This document shows, in pieces, positions 24,825 through 36,619 of a stretch of 64,000 bases of DNA; position 1 is the stretch's first letter; every line of letters starts with the position of its first letter. A model generated the notes under the pieces. It worked only from the letters and a program-made list of their open reading frames with translations, had not been told where the DNA came from and did not search any database. The position numbers and the translations under genes are program-made. Where the stretch lies: positions 7,042,501-7,106,500 of the forward strand of contig CM028926.1 of assembly GCA_016801845.1 (NCBI GenBank), read 5' to 3'. The stretch is from Polydactylus sextarius. Taxonomy: Eukaryota; Chordata; Actinopteri; Polynemidae.

Positions 24825-24990
24825 GGCCATGCAGTATGGGCTGTGGTGTCTACATGTGGTGCAATTGAGGGAGAAGCCATGTTCGCTTTGTGAAATGAAA
24901 GCGGCATCATGTAACACCACAGCAAAATGTTCCAGAAGTTCTGCAGGCTGGAGAGCCAATTAGATTAGAAGCAAAACTGTGGTTGTAGGA
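24825..24990. promoter_or_regulatory. Candidate RUNX-type regulatory block
   Basis: TGTGGT words at 24842-24847 and 24855-24860 and the reverse complement ACCACA at 24916-24921. The first and last sit in an exact 10-bp inverted repeat GCTGTGGTGT (24840-24849) / ACACCACAGC (24914-24923). TGTGGT is the core of RUNX-family binding sites. A CAATTAG word follows near 24957. Function is inferred. Confidence 0.33.
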
Positions 24991-26076
24991 ACTCCCAATT
25001 CACTTAGCATCTGCTGAAATATAAGGCTGTACAAGGAAAACGTCACCAACTGCCAGCTGATGTCTAATCCTTAACATTGCTACTGAAGTCTTCAGAATAT
25101 CAATAGTGGATAAACTGAATAGTAATGAGTGCTTCTAAGAGCACAACTTATAAATATCCATCTTGAAACACTGAGAAACCAGAAAGCAACGCCCCACCAT
25201 TCACTGTGTTAGCTATAACTGAACCTTTTTCCTTGGCTGCAGAAAGAACCTCCAGCTGTGTCTTGTGCCACCATATGCATGAAAATGGGCCATCAAAGAA
25301 CATATTTCTTTCATTCCAGGCAATTTCCCTAATCCCTAATGAGCTGCAGGGGAGAGGAAAACATTATGGATGTGAGTTAGCAGGTGGTGTAGAAGGGATT
25401 TTGTGGGTAGTGCATGAGACTGAGTTTCAATGTGTGCATTTTTGTTGAATGTGAGTTTATCTGAATAAATTTACATTATTGTGAAGTCTTGTTTAATGAC
25501 TCAAGCTTTTATTTTGTATTTGTGTTTACACTACTGTGTGTTTGTGTCTGAAAATGTGCGTGCATGTGTGTATGTGTGAGTATTTGGATATTAGCGTGAC
25601 ACACATGTGCCTCTATCCCCCAGGAGAAGTGACTGAGGGGCCTTGAAGTGGCTCCCAAGGATTAGTTTATCCAATCTTCTACTAATCGCTGATAAATTCT
25701 TTCCACTGGTGAGTCCTGCTCATGATCCCTCTCTCTTAAGACTCATTTCAGCCTCAACTGAAAGAGGGCTTAAAAATAGCTAAGATTTTTTTCCTTTTTT
25801 AAATAAACTTTGAAATATAAACACTGGCTACTGCTGCCTCTAGTTAAGGTACAATTGCCATTGTTTCTACAGTAGGTGATGGTCTAGTGACTAGTGGCCT
25901 TTCTCTCATATTTCAGGTCAGGGCGCAGCAGGGGGGTAATGCCCTCCAGAAAACAGTCAGCCCAATTTCCCCATGTCACCACCAGCTAGCTCCTGACAGC
26001 TCTGAGATGTGGGCTGCAATAACAAGGACCAGCAGCAGCCCACAATGTCAGCATTTTCCTCTCAGTGCTCTGACAA
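24991..26076. other. Non-coding interval, no gene recognised
   Basis: Includes TG-rich sequence around 25530-25580 and a short block near 25650-25700 with GGATTAG and TAATCGCTGATAAATT words (OTX/PITX-like). The upstream half of a 167-codon open frame (25887-26390) lies at the end of the interval; see the rejected list. Confidence 0.5.
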
Positions 26077-26640
26077 ACCTCTGGGCTCTGGGAGGAGGCG
26101 GAGGCTGTGGGGGCAAAGATAGGGTGCCAAGGGCATGCTTGTTACGATTTAATAAGTGTCATTGTGGGGCATTATGTCAACTGCACAAGCAGACTGCAAT
26201 TTCTGCACTATGCATCTTCCTTCAGTCCTTAAATGGTGAATGTTTGGGAGGCAGGATGCTGCATTTTCTTTTTTTCCAGTATTTGATCGATGCATGGACA
26301 GTTACCAGAGTAGGCCGTTTCTTCAGTATTCCTCCGTTTTGCTTTTACTCTGTCACATACACACATGCAGAATGCCATGGCTACTGCTGATTGCTACTGA
26401 GAAACTACATAACTGGGAGTTAATACCTCCATCTCAGTGGTGGTTACAGAGCACGTTCACCTCCTTTCTCCACTCACATTTCCATAAACGCTTTGACTCA
26501 AATTGGTAATTCTTCTAGTCTCAAGCCAGCTTCCCACGGAACTTCTTGGCTTTTATGTAGATCTTTGGTGACTACATGTATAAAAAAGTGTAGTAACCAT
26601 ATCTCAGATTCCATTGAGTTTATTCACAGTGTGATGGTTG
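26077..26640. repeat. Local direct duplication, copy 1
   Basis: Diverged copy of 28507-28985 in the same orientation, about 2.4 kb apart. Both begin at ACCTCTGGGCT, share an exact 22-bp block (26114-26135 against 28535-28556), then GATTTAATAAGTGT, TCAACTGCACA, TAATGGTGAA(T/C)GTTTGG and TACTGAGAAAC. Near the end both have TTGAGTTTATT (26614-26624 against 28957-28967). By-eye identity is roughly two thirds with small indels. The outer limits are approximate. It could be a tandem-duplicated regulatory element or two members of an old interspersed repeat family. Confidence 0.8.
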
Positions 26641-28506
26641 TGAGATTAGATTGGTGAAGTGTCCAGTGGACAGCTACGATACAGAGGATACTAACGTTTT
26701 AAACATAGACAGTCGGTTCAAAGGGTGTTAGAGAATTTTATTCTATTTCAGCAAACCATGCATACTGTATAGGTGAGACAACAGTAATCAAAAGTGACCT
26801 TTCAACAGTCCCGCTCTTCTACTCTACTGGAACACTAGCTACAAGGGAGTTTCCATTACTTTCTGGCAAAAGATCTTGGCACTGACAATAAATGGGGGGA
26901 GGAGAAGGGGGAGAAAAAAAACTGTGAAATCTGACTGGCTGACTTCCAAGTCTCCTATTCTTCTTTTTATCTGAACCCTGCCCTCACACTCTGTCTGGCT
27001 GACTGCCAGAGAGACTGTTTTATTATTCCTACACTTTTTTTCTGTTTCTCTGCATACTCTTGTTCTCCTACATTCTCATTCTCTTTGGTTCTTGTCTAAT
27101 GCAGTTTGCTACTGTGTTTTCAGTAGCAATCTTCTATCCCCTTCAACACCCCGTCTACAATAAACTGTGCTCCATTAGTCACCCAGTCCTCTCATATACA
27201 ATATACAACATGCATTGCTTTACCTGTACTCAGTGCATCTCAGAACAGTGTATGTGGCATTTCTCTCCATGTAATAACATAGCCATTAAATATGCGACAG
27301 GGTAAGGTTGAATCAAGTGTAATATGTTTGATGGATTGGTTCAATTTGCACTACCTCAGTTTTCACTTTAGGGCTATAGGAGGAAGATCCCAAGTAAAGG
27401 ACAGCTGAGCAACAGGGGGTGTTTCAATAGTATTTCTGAATCTGCTACTTTCTCTGCTACATTTTCTATGGAGACAGCCAATGATTTACGAAGCAAACAA
27501 ATTTTTAAATGAGTCTGCACCACTTTGACATGCCATACCACAAACTTGCTGATGAGAGGCAAAAAGAGCAAAACATGCGGTGCACAGTCTGCTTGTTCAA
27601 CTCATAGACAGATTCACTTCTATCCAAAGCTTCTCTGTACCATGTAATTCTCCATTAGGAAGATGAAGTTTATTCGAGCTTGAGACAAAGATTTTAACAA
27701 CCCATCACCACAATTAACACTGAAAGCAGATATTTAAAAAAAAAACAAAAAAAAAAAACAGAAAGATCATTTAAAGTGGTTCAGGTAATCATATTTGCAT
27801 ATCATAGAAGTAATGAGAGGAAGATGATTAACAAAAAAACATATTGTCTGACAGATATATCATCTCAGTTCAGCAGGTTGAATTATTATTCATTTGTTTT
27901 CTTCCATTTTTAGTATTTTGTGAAATGCATATCATGCTGGCATTCCAGCAGGGGGGGATGAGAGAAGAGCAGGAGATTGACTGGTGGGTGTCAGTAGTGG
28001 GTGGGAGAATGAGGGTGGATTGGGGCGGAAAGAATATCAGTTCTGTTCTCCCCCTGAGGGGCCTAGATATGTGGAAGCAGCGGGGAGGGGAGAGCAGGTG
28101 CAAGGGAATTCAGAATATCACTGCATATGCATGTTACTCAGACTTATACAGCAAGTGTTGGCTTGAGGAAAAATAATGCTCAATTGGGACAGTAAGGAGT
28201 GGATGTGAGGGATTAGGGTTGAGGCAAATTGTAGCTTTTTTGACCCAAATGTAGGCTTTGCAAATCGAGCCTGTCTTGCTCTCCAGCCTAACTAAGGATT
28301 TCCTGTGATCAACATCAAGGCACAAGCCATCCTAGTCCCTTGTCAGCACTGGAACTAATGTGCTTGAACAAAACATCTATTGGTTCCTGTCAGTATCAAA
28401 GCCCTGCCTCTAGGAAGACCTGTTCCAACAGAGGGTCTCTCCATCAAAAACATGGGGGACAAGAGAGATGGGGGTTCCCTGTGTGTTTAGATCATAGTGT
28501 GATCAC
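26641..28506. other. Spacer between the duplicated copies
   Basis: No gene recognised. Contains an interrupted A tract (27736-27758), a POU octamer (27793-27800) and a G-rich stretch near 27948-28100. No further copy of the duplicated unit was found inside it. Confidence 0.55.
27736..27758. repeat. Interrupted poly-A tract
   Basis: A10, one C, A12. Confidence 0.93.
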
Positions 28507-28985
28507 ACCTCTGGGCTATGGAAGGAGGTGGGACCAAAGATAGGGTGCCAAGGGCAGGTTTATTATGATTTAATAAGTGTTTTTGAGGGACGTTGTGTCA
28601 ACTGCACAGGCAGAGTGGGTTTACTGCAGCATGTACGTCCTCACCTTTAATGGTGAACGTTTGGAAGGCAGATTATTTTTTCCAACCCTTGATTTATGCA
28701 GTTAATATTTCCTGAGTAGGCTGTTCCTTCAGCTTTTGTCTGCTTTGGATTTACACTGGTACAAGCATACATGGAAGTTGTCCAGTGTACTACTGAGAAA
28801 CCCTATTACTGAGATATATATACACCCATCACATTGATGTTTGGTGTTTCAAATTGGGGACATTTTAGCTCCAAACCAACTTCCTTGAAAGACTCTTGCT
28901 GGATTTTTAGAAAGCCTGTGTAGAAAAACATAGTAATGATATTTTGTAACAATATCTTGAGTTTATTGAAGGAGTAATAGCTCAA
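28507..28985. repeat. Local direct duplication, copy 2
   Basis: Partner of 26077-26640 (anchors given there). In the frame that is open in copy 1, this copy has TGA at 28566-28568 and 28584-28586 and a net 4-nt length difference soon after. The shared sequence is therefore not under coding constraint, and the resemblance is at DNA level. It is shorter than copy 1 by several small deletions. Confidence 0.8.
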
Positions 28986-29499
28986 GATAAAATTGGCAGA
29001 TTGCAGTCAGCAAACACATTTAACACAAAACATTGTTTTGAAGTTTGTCACCTAAACACAAAAAACATGAAAATTGTAGATTTAAGGCATCACTACTCTA
29101 AAGTGGTCTTTCTTCCTTTTTTCTCCTATCATGACAAGAGCCACAACACCACTACAAAGACCTAAGATTGAGATCAATTGACAATACTGTAGCTTTCCTG
29201 ACATGTTCATTTGAAAGATCTGTTATGACGCATAAGCACATTGATTTTTAAGATATGAACATGTGTTTAGATATTTTTTGATATGTTTCTCATAGATCAT
29301 TCCTCTTAAAGACTTCACTGTTGTTACACTCAAAGAATAAAGACAGGATGGTTGTGGTGGAGAGATTTATTATAAAAATCAAACAGCTGATAAAACAAGA
29401 CTGGAAAAGAGAAGGATATCTCCTCTTCCCCACTAGGCAGTGTAATAACCTTTTAAATCACATTTGACATTTTTAAGTTGGCACACTAGAGATTCCAGC
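28986..29499. other. Non-coding interval, nothing recognised
   Basis: AT-rich sequence with no gene, repeat or motif cluster. Weak similarity to the sequence after copy 1 may continue to about 29120 but is not convincing. Confidence 0.5.
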
Positions 29500-30010
29500 A
29501 ATATCCATGCTCTGATATTAAAAATGGTTACTGGCGGTAATCTCATTGCTTTGTTTGATGATTTGCAATATGACACCCATCCCCCTCATGCTAAGCCACT
29601 ATAGCCTCCTGCCTTTTCCCTGGGGACCATCCTTTCCCGCCTAGATATGCCCTTGCCCTGACACTGGTTGCTAATGGTGCTGCTGTCAAGGGAAGGCCAG
29701 TGTCAACAGCAGAGGCTGAGACCCTTCTGTTGAGCTTCTTTTGATTTTTCACATTCTTTATAGTCTGAATGAACAAGATGAGGCCTCTTTTTCTGTGTAC
29801 AAACAGTGAAGTGATTAGAGGGCTGGCCCTTCTCTAACAGCTTCAATACATGACCGTTGACAGGGACTGACTGTCCGTTGAGTGTCTACTTGGGAATGTG
29901 AATGTACACTGGTCGGTCACGGAGCTTTATAATCAGCCACAGTGTGGGATGAAAACATTCACATCCAAATAGTGCCACAACATCCACTTAGCCATGTTTG
30001 AGGTGGTGCT
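29500..30010. promoter_or_regulatory. Candidate conserved non-coding block
   Basis: Mostly repeat-free. The parts 29530-29740 and 29810-29960 carry non-repetitive words such as GGCGGTAATCTCATTG, a CAGTGTCAACAGC motif, GAAGTGATTAGAGG, ACCGTTGAC and TTTATAATCAGCC. A minus-strand frame at 29591-29776 has no recognised domain. Inference from texture. Confidence 0.23.
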
Positions 30011-30224
30011 GTCTGTACTGATTGCGTGTCACAGCATTTCTAATTTATTGTTGCTCTTGTTGAAGGTGAAGTCAAATTAAGTGTCAAAATTTGGTTGGGG
30101 GTATGACCACAGTGTGAAATCTGCAATCTGGTTGGTGCGACAGTGCAAGGGCAGACTATGGAGCAGGTGAGAGACCACAGGCCGAACTTAAGCAGGGACA
30201 TGAGAGGGAAGGAGAAAAGAGGTT

Positions 30225-30345
30225 GAGAGGCAACACAACAGGCCCGTTAATTAGTGTAGCACAAATGTCTTCATAATGAGGCCTAATCACCTGAGCATGG
30301 CAGTGACCATACGGTAACGGCCATGCAGCCATACTGTCTGACTGG
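30225..30345. promoter_or_regulatory. Candidate conserved non-coding element
   Basis: Repeat-free block with CCCGTTAATTAGTG, CATAATGAGGCCTAATCACC and a GGTAACGGCC word (TAACGG, MYB-like). Short antisense-overlapping frames cross it without a recognisable domain. Confidence 0.28.
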
Positions 30346-33300
30346 CCCATGGTGCAGCAGGTACCACAGGGGAGAGGAAGAGGGGGAGAGAAACCCAGAC
30401 GGAGGGGAGGTTGATAAGAATGCAAAACGGAAAAGCAGTGGAGTTTCTGTGACTGAAGTGTGTATGACAGCAGCCAGTTTGTGTTGTGTATGCTCCTACT
30501 CTCTTGTGGCATAGTTAGGTGTTGTACCTTGGATTAGAAGCTGGTCTAATTGGCCCGCTGGGCACCAGGGAAAGCGTTGAGAGCAGGGATGCTGTGACAG
30601 CAATTTCCTCAGAAAATAAATCATCTAGTCCGTTTCTTGGGCATACTGCTGCATCTCACCACTTCTGTCATTAACGCCAAGCTTACTCAGCTCAGGAGAC
30701 ATATTTATAGGCCCTGATTTGATTATAGTTATTATAGATGGAACCAACTCTGCAGTATCACCACACATGGTACACAAATCTCCCAAGGTAAATGTTACTG
30801 TATTCAGAGCACATGTGATTTGGTTGCTGCTTAATAATGAAATGTGTAGAGAATGAATGAGGCCACATAAAAATATATTTGTAGGATTTATATATGAGAT
30901 TTGAACTACACAATATTGTAAACCCAATGGCAATAGTTGGCAGAGGCAGGCACAGGCAGCTGTGCTTCCTCCCACAGGTGTTTGTTGCCATAGACAGCTA
31001 TTTGTGGTGAACTGGTGTGAAGCGGGGACGGGGGTGGCTTGTCCTCATCTGGCTGCATTCATTCATTCTGTCTGTCCGTGAAAAGTGGCTGTGGCAGGAG
31101 GAAGACCACAGGGATGAGCTGAGCTTCTCTCATCCCAATACTGAACCCTCTCATCACTGTTATGCAGAAAGCTAAGCTTTAAAGAGAACATCCCCACTCC
31201 CTGCCACTTACTCATTTCCAGATTATGCGACTGAACAACCAACAGCCCAATGCATGGATCACACGAAGGAGGGTCACACATTATGTCATCAGAAAAGCTG
31301 CCACGCACAGACGGAAACTGCAGTCCACAACCTACCACTTAGAGCAGAGGCACGCTGAGATTTAGATTGAATGGGTTCAAATTATACCCAAGAGCTGGCA
31401 GCTTAGTTAGAGGGAGGATTAACATCTACTTCATGTCAAGAGCTTTCTGGTTGTAACATCCACAAGAACATAAACACACGTGCATTTACTTCAGTTATCC
31501 TCAGTTGAATGAATGTGGGGACAATGGCAAACTGTCAACTATATTAAAACTAAATCCCATTCTGTAAAAATGTCTAAAAACATTTAAAAGTGCAAATAAC
31601 ATTAGATTTACTGATTTCACTATGACCACTGTTATTATTTTTGCTGCTGAATTTTGGTTTTAAGAGATATGAAATTAATAAACTCAAAAACACATCGACA
31701 AGAAATGTGAAATATTGGCAGAAAAGAATTCTCCATGGAGCGCCTGATATGGGTTAAAACAGTGAGCGGTAAATCCTGGTAAACATCTTTGGCTTCTTTG
31801 CTAATCAGCCTCTTCCCTCTCACCCCCTCCTCTCTCTGTCTCAGAGGAGCTGCCACTGCCTGGGCCAACCATATTGTCATTAAAGACCATGGCATAGCAA
31901 GGGAGCACAGGAAACCCCAGAGCCACATCTCAGGGGGCCCGACTGCTCCGCTGAGGGCCACACTCAGTCCCAGCCACAGCACTGCTCACACAAAGGCACA
32001 AACAAACAAGCAGAAATGCAGACTGCCAAGCAGACAGACATATGTGTGCACATTCATTATATGCATCTTCAAAAGTAAAAGGAAGAAAATCTTTTTTTAA
32101 GTGTTTCTTTTTATCTCTTGAGACAGACTGTTGAATAGACCAGTTTCTATTTAGCTCTTCATAACACCTAACTGAATCCTCAGCTGTGTATTTGCTTGGA
32201 AAAAAACAAAACAAAATGCTGGTTTCAACTAAAATCCTTCCTGAAGGCTTTTTACCAGGCAGGCTTGAGATTAATTGATTCCAAGCTGAATAGTCTACTA
32301 AAGAGAAGGGTTTAAGCTGCAACAGTACAGAGCCTCTGTCTGCCTTGAACTATCAGTAAGATCTGTCTCCAGTGGATACTAAAAAAACTGGAGGCAGGGC
32401 CGTAAGACAGGGAGGACTATAATCATCTCCTGCATATGTGAGATGTGCAGGAGTGGGGAGATGGGGTGGCAACAGTGTCTGGGTGGTCGAAAGGGAGGAG
32501 AGAGAAAGATACTGGAAGGCTGAATCCAAACGAGGGGGTTTTACTGCAGACTGAATGTGCCTGTGTGTCGCTAGCAGATGGACTATTGTCTGTTGAGTCT
32601 TGGGGAGTGGGTGCTGAGAGCTTTCCTTGTGGCCAGGGTGGCCCACTCTTTATCCTATACTTCACCTTTCTGTCTCCCCCTCAGCCCCGGCCTTTGTTAC
32701 ACTCTGTTTTGTTTGCTGTTGTTTTGTGCCTCACTATGTATCTCACTTTTGTTAACCTTTTCACATACAAAGCAGAGAGATTTTTTTCTTCTCCTTTTTA
32801 GAGGGAGAGCGTCATTTTTTCTCTGTGCGAGTTGTTTTGTGTTGTCTGGAGAACAAGGTGGAAGGCTGATCATGACAGGAGAAGAACGCTGAGTCGAGCT
32901 GTTCCAGCCTGTTTGGTGACTGTCCCTCCCTAAGGACTGAATGTAAAGAGCGCCACATAAATCACCAGCCACCCAGACAGAAAAGAAAACAGCCATCAGA
33001 CAATGCTGCTGATTAGAGCAGGAACCATCATCCATATGCACCATCATCTCCCCTGCATATCTGACTATCTCAGCTACCTTGGAAAAATCTGCTACTGAAA
33101 AACTAAACCATCTATAAAAAGGCAGGGAGTGACAGTAGGTTTTTTTTCATCTATACAGAGACCAGACTATACTGCAGCTACATAAAATATAGCCTCTGCT
33201 TAACTGTTAACCTGAAAACTGTGTGCGTCGTCACTGCGTCCTATATTTTTCTCAGGGCATTATAGAGAAATCTGTCTTTACTTCAGCCATATGGTAACAT

Positions 33301-33724
33301 TTTCCTGCCCTTCTGTGGCTTTCTGTCTTGCTCTGTTAGAGTCATTAATTACATCACTATTCTAAAGACAAGTATATCAGAATGATTCAGAGGGATCCCT
33401 TACCACACTTAGAAACATTTCCAGGAACACCAAAGACAAATTAAGCCAATGTCTATCAACTCCCCCACCCCTAAGTCAAACATCCCAAAACTGGCAGGAC
33501 TTGACAAGATGTTCTGACGTAATCTTGTTGGGTAACCCCACAAAATCCCCCATACCAGTCAGAAAACTCAAAAAGTCTTTGAGGTCGTCTGCTTGAGGGG
33601 GATGTTATGAGGTTGAATGAGGTGGGTGGCTTGAATAATAATTCCAGGTCTCCCCATGTTACCCCAAAACAAACCCAGAGCATGGAAGCAAGGAGCAGAG
33701 CAGAGAAGTCAGCTTTGTAAAAAA
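30346..33724. other. Long non-coding interval, no gene recognised
   Basis: Includes a purine-rich stretch near 30365-30410 and short frames on both strands (for example 31930-32322 minus and 32445-32801 plus) that overlap each other and match nothing recognisable. Stretches at 31020-31350 and 30560-30700 are repeat-free but lack dense motif clusters. Confidence 0.5.
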
Positions 33725-33930
33725 AAAAGGCCTGGCATTATTTATGACTCCCTATAAAAGCTGTAGTTAATTACAGTGTTTTAGACTTATAAATTACAGA
33801 TTGTGGAGCTCCCGTTATAATTAGAGCGGTGGAGGCAGGGCCTGGGCTCGGCCTCTCGGTTAGGAGGTGGAGAAGAGCTAGGAGACAGAGCTGCTGGATG
33901 AGGCCTCTTCTACTGATGTGGTAAAGCCGA
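33725..33930. promoter_or_regulatory. Candidate conserved non-coding element, one of the strongest
   Basis: Repeat-free block with CATTATTTATGAC, GTTAATTAC (33766-33774), ATAAATTACAG and TAATTAG starting at 33818, followed by a GC-richer tail. Three homeodomain cores lie within about 60 bp. Enhancer function is inferred from motif clustering. Confidence 0.35.
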
Positions 33931-35528
33931 GCTCAGAGCACGTCCCTGAACAAGGCCCTGCATATGGCAACACTGTGTCGCTCTCTGCAAAAGGCTCTCT
34001 AATGCTTATCCTCCTTGTCCTTTACCAAAAGGGACCACCATGGGGCTGCCATAAAAGCACAATATAAACACTGCATAATGCAAGTTGTGTTTGTTATGTG
34101 TGTATTACTATTATCTATTATTTTTCTTTATTATTTTTGTTATAAAAAAGCTTGTGTTTGCTTCTTGTGATGGATTAAATCAGCAACTCTGTGTGACATA
34201 TATAATATGTGTTATTGATTGTCTTTTTGCTACAGTTCAGTGAGGCAGAGCCAGACAGACAGATAGACAGTGGGATGCTAAAGAGGGTTAATCCTGGTCA
34301 TCCCCTCACACTCATTAGCTGAATTATCAATGGCTTTTAGCGAAGGTATACTGCAACATGTGTGGACATAGAGTGGCCTCAGTGTATCATGGGAGATCTC
34401 CCAACAGCCAGGGCATGCCCCCAGGATGTTCCTGATGTCAGAGGTCAAGTCAATGGCCTGCCTTAATGCATTATATATTGTCAACTAAATTATATAAATT
34501 TTTAGGGAGATTTTGCCTGCACTAATTATTTCTGAAAAAAAACACAAGGAAACAAAATGCAAAATGTATCAGATCATATGATATCATATGATATCATCAT
34601 CAATATATCTGACAAGACTTGTGATGATGTGCCAATGACCTGTGCATTTTGTGCACTCTTGAGTAAGAATATCTATACTCTGTCTGTGGGGTCTCAGTCC
34701 ATGTGGGGTTATATGAGGAAGTGGGGAGGTTAGTTTTACCATTATGGGCTTGAACACATTTGACTTGAGTGCCTGAGGTAAAGAAACAGTTGTGAAGTTA
34801 CACCAGGAGCTCACACTAATGCAGAGTTGAGAAGAAAGTCCCCCAGGTGGAAGCGAGTGTAGAGAAACTACTTAGGTCTACAGGGCAACTTTAGCGGCTT
34901 AGTATAAGACTCAACTAATCCCTGGGATTCTGCCTTGTTCGGCACAAGCATTGTAAAAACGCCTTTACACAAAACTGTTGATTGTCTGCGTCTGTTTGAA
35001 ATCAATAGACAACAACTGACAAGTGCCAATAAATTATAAACATTAGAGGTCACTCCTAATGCTTGATTTTATTCATTTATATTTTTTTCCAATCCAAACC
35101 AAGTTATCCAGCATGGGGTTGTTACAGCTGAATTCTGAATCAATAAGCAGCATAATTTAGCAGAGCTGAGACAGCAGGATGACATTGTGTGGCTGAGTGA
35201 AAAGGCTTCAGTCCTCGCAGAGTCGAACACAGCCCTAATCAGCAGTCTTCTTCAATAGAGTGGAGGCACCACTTTCTTATATCCACATCATTTCTGTACA
35301 GAGGAATTCAGGACAGGTGCTGTGAATTAGCAATAAGGGTAGTGTCACCGAAGACAGATGCCAGCCTCTGTCACCCCCCACACTGCTTAGTGTGACCCCC
35401 AGCCCTCACCCATTTTCCTCTCTAATTCTTTACCGTGGCCCCGGGCTACAGGCCCTCTCTCATTAGGGGCGCTGACAGGCCCTGTCCTCACCCTGATCCC
35501 TCATCATTAGAGCATGTAAATCTCACTG
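33931..35528. other. Non-coding interval, no gene recognised
   Basis: Contains the 20-bp palindrome at 34573-34592. A GACA/GATA patch lies at about 34253-34270. Otherwise featureless, AT-rich sequence with short minus-strand frames of no recognised identity. Confidence 0.5.
34573..34592. repeat. Perfect 20-bp AT-rich palindrome
   Basis: ATCATATGATATCATATGAT equals its own reverse complement. It also contains the direct repeat CATATGATAT. ATATCATCAT continues on the right, so part of the symmetry may come from a short tandem word. Confidence 0.8.

Positions 35529-35529
<1 letters not shown>

Positions 35530-35604
<75 letters not shown>
35530..35604. repeat. (CA)37 microsatellite, longest in the window
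   Basis: Uninterrupted CA/AC run of about 75 bp. It encodes spurious His-Thr or Cys-Val runs in the frames that cross it. Confidence 0.98.
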
Positions 35605-35607
<3 letters not shown>

Positions 35608-36099
35608 TACATATGCTGCAGAAACCAACATGTGATGGGGCGCTCCAATCACATTCACCTAAGACACAGGAGCCACTAATCCCAGGATTGAGTAGAAAGA
35701 ATGGGTTCACGCGTATGATCAACATGAATGAGGGATGTATTGTTGACAGGAAATACAATTACATGCAAGCTTAGCTGCACTCTTGTGCGTTACTTTTGCC
35801 TGCAAAGCAAACAAACTGCAGTTTTTTTTCTCAGAAACGTCCTTGTACTATAAATACTGAGACTATCTAAAATTATTAAATAGGGCCACGGAAAAACACA
35901 CGCAGACGACACAGATACAACGAGTGCATGTAAAGAGAAGCAACGGAGACAAAAGCAGTGAATCTGGAGGGCAAGCATCTGGTGGGTCTCCACTGGATTG
36001 GTGCACTACTGCTGCTGCATGTATAATTCAGACTAGCCCTCTCCTCTCCTTTCCTTTCCTCCAGCCATGTAAACGAGCCCAGACACAGCATATGGAGAC

Positions 36100-36240
36100 A
36101 AGGATGGGGGAAGGATGAGAGGAGAAAGAGGGAGCAAGGGAGATGTATGAGGGGAAAAATATGGAAACAAGGACATGGAGGAGAAATGGGATGCTAGAGG
36201 CAGGAAGAGAGATTGGACGGGAGGCAGAGGAGAGAACATG
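36100..36240. repeat. Purine-rich (G/A) tract
   Basis: About 140 bp strongly biased to G and A on the plus strand (GGGGGAAGGATGAGAGGAG-type sequence). It lies some 40 bp after a CT-rich tract at about 36030-36063. Such asymmetry can favour triplex DNA. Confidence 0.7.
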
Positions 36241-36540
36241 TTCCCAAAAAATAGATGAGCAAAGTTAGTTAAACAAAAAAGTGAAATGGGTGTGTGAGTG
36301 GGAGAGATGTGTTCCCCAAAAACCCTCTAAGGATCGCATCTTGATCGTTTCACTGCATGACAAGTTCACAGCAGGCACCATACTGAAAGTGTTCATTACT
36401 TTGTACTCTAAAGGGGCCTTCAAAGACATATCACAGTTATTTCAGCCAGATCCCTTGAGACAACTCTAGTGCCCATCAGCTTATTCAGACAGCAGTTATG
36501 GTGTAGGTGTGACTGAGGTGTGTATGTCTGCTTGTTCACA

Positions 36541-36619
36541 TACTGTATGTGTCTGTGTTTGTGCGTGTGTGTGTGCGCATTGCCAATACACACACACGTG
36601 TGCGCACACACATACAGTG
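36541..36619. repeat. Long imperfect hairpin of alternating purine-pyrimidine sequence
   Basis: TACTGTATGTGT at the left end pairs with ACACATACAGTG at the right end. Inner TG/CG-rich sequence pairs with CA/CG-rich sequence, with several mismatches and indels, closing on ATTGCCAAT. The arms are TG and CA microsatellite-like, so the pairing may simply reflect two facing repeats. It is Z-DNA prone. Confidence 0.6.

Noticed and set aside
25887..26390. Longest open frame, 167 codons, preceded by an acceptor-like TTTCAG
   Set aside because: No recognisable domain. The diverged copy at 28507 has stops and a frameshift in the same frame, so the sequence is not conserved as protein.
35435..35635. 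Frame encoding a poly-His/Thr run
   Set aside because: Pure product of the (CA)n microsatellite.
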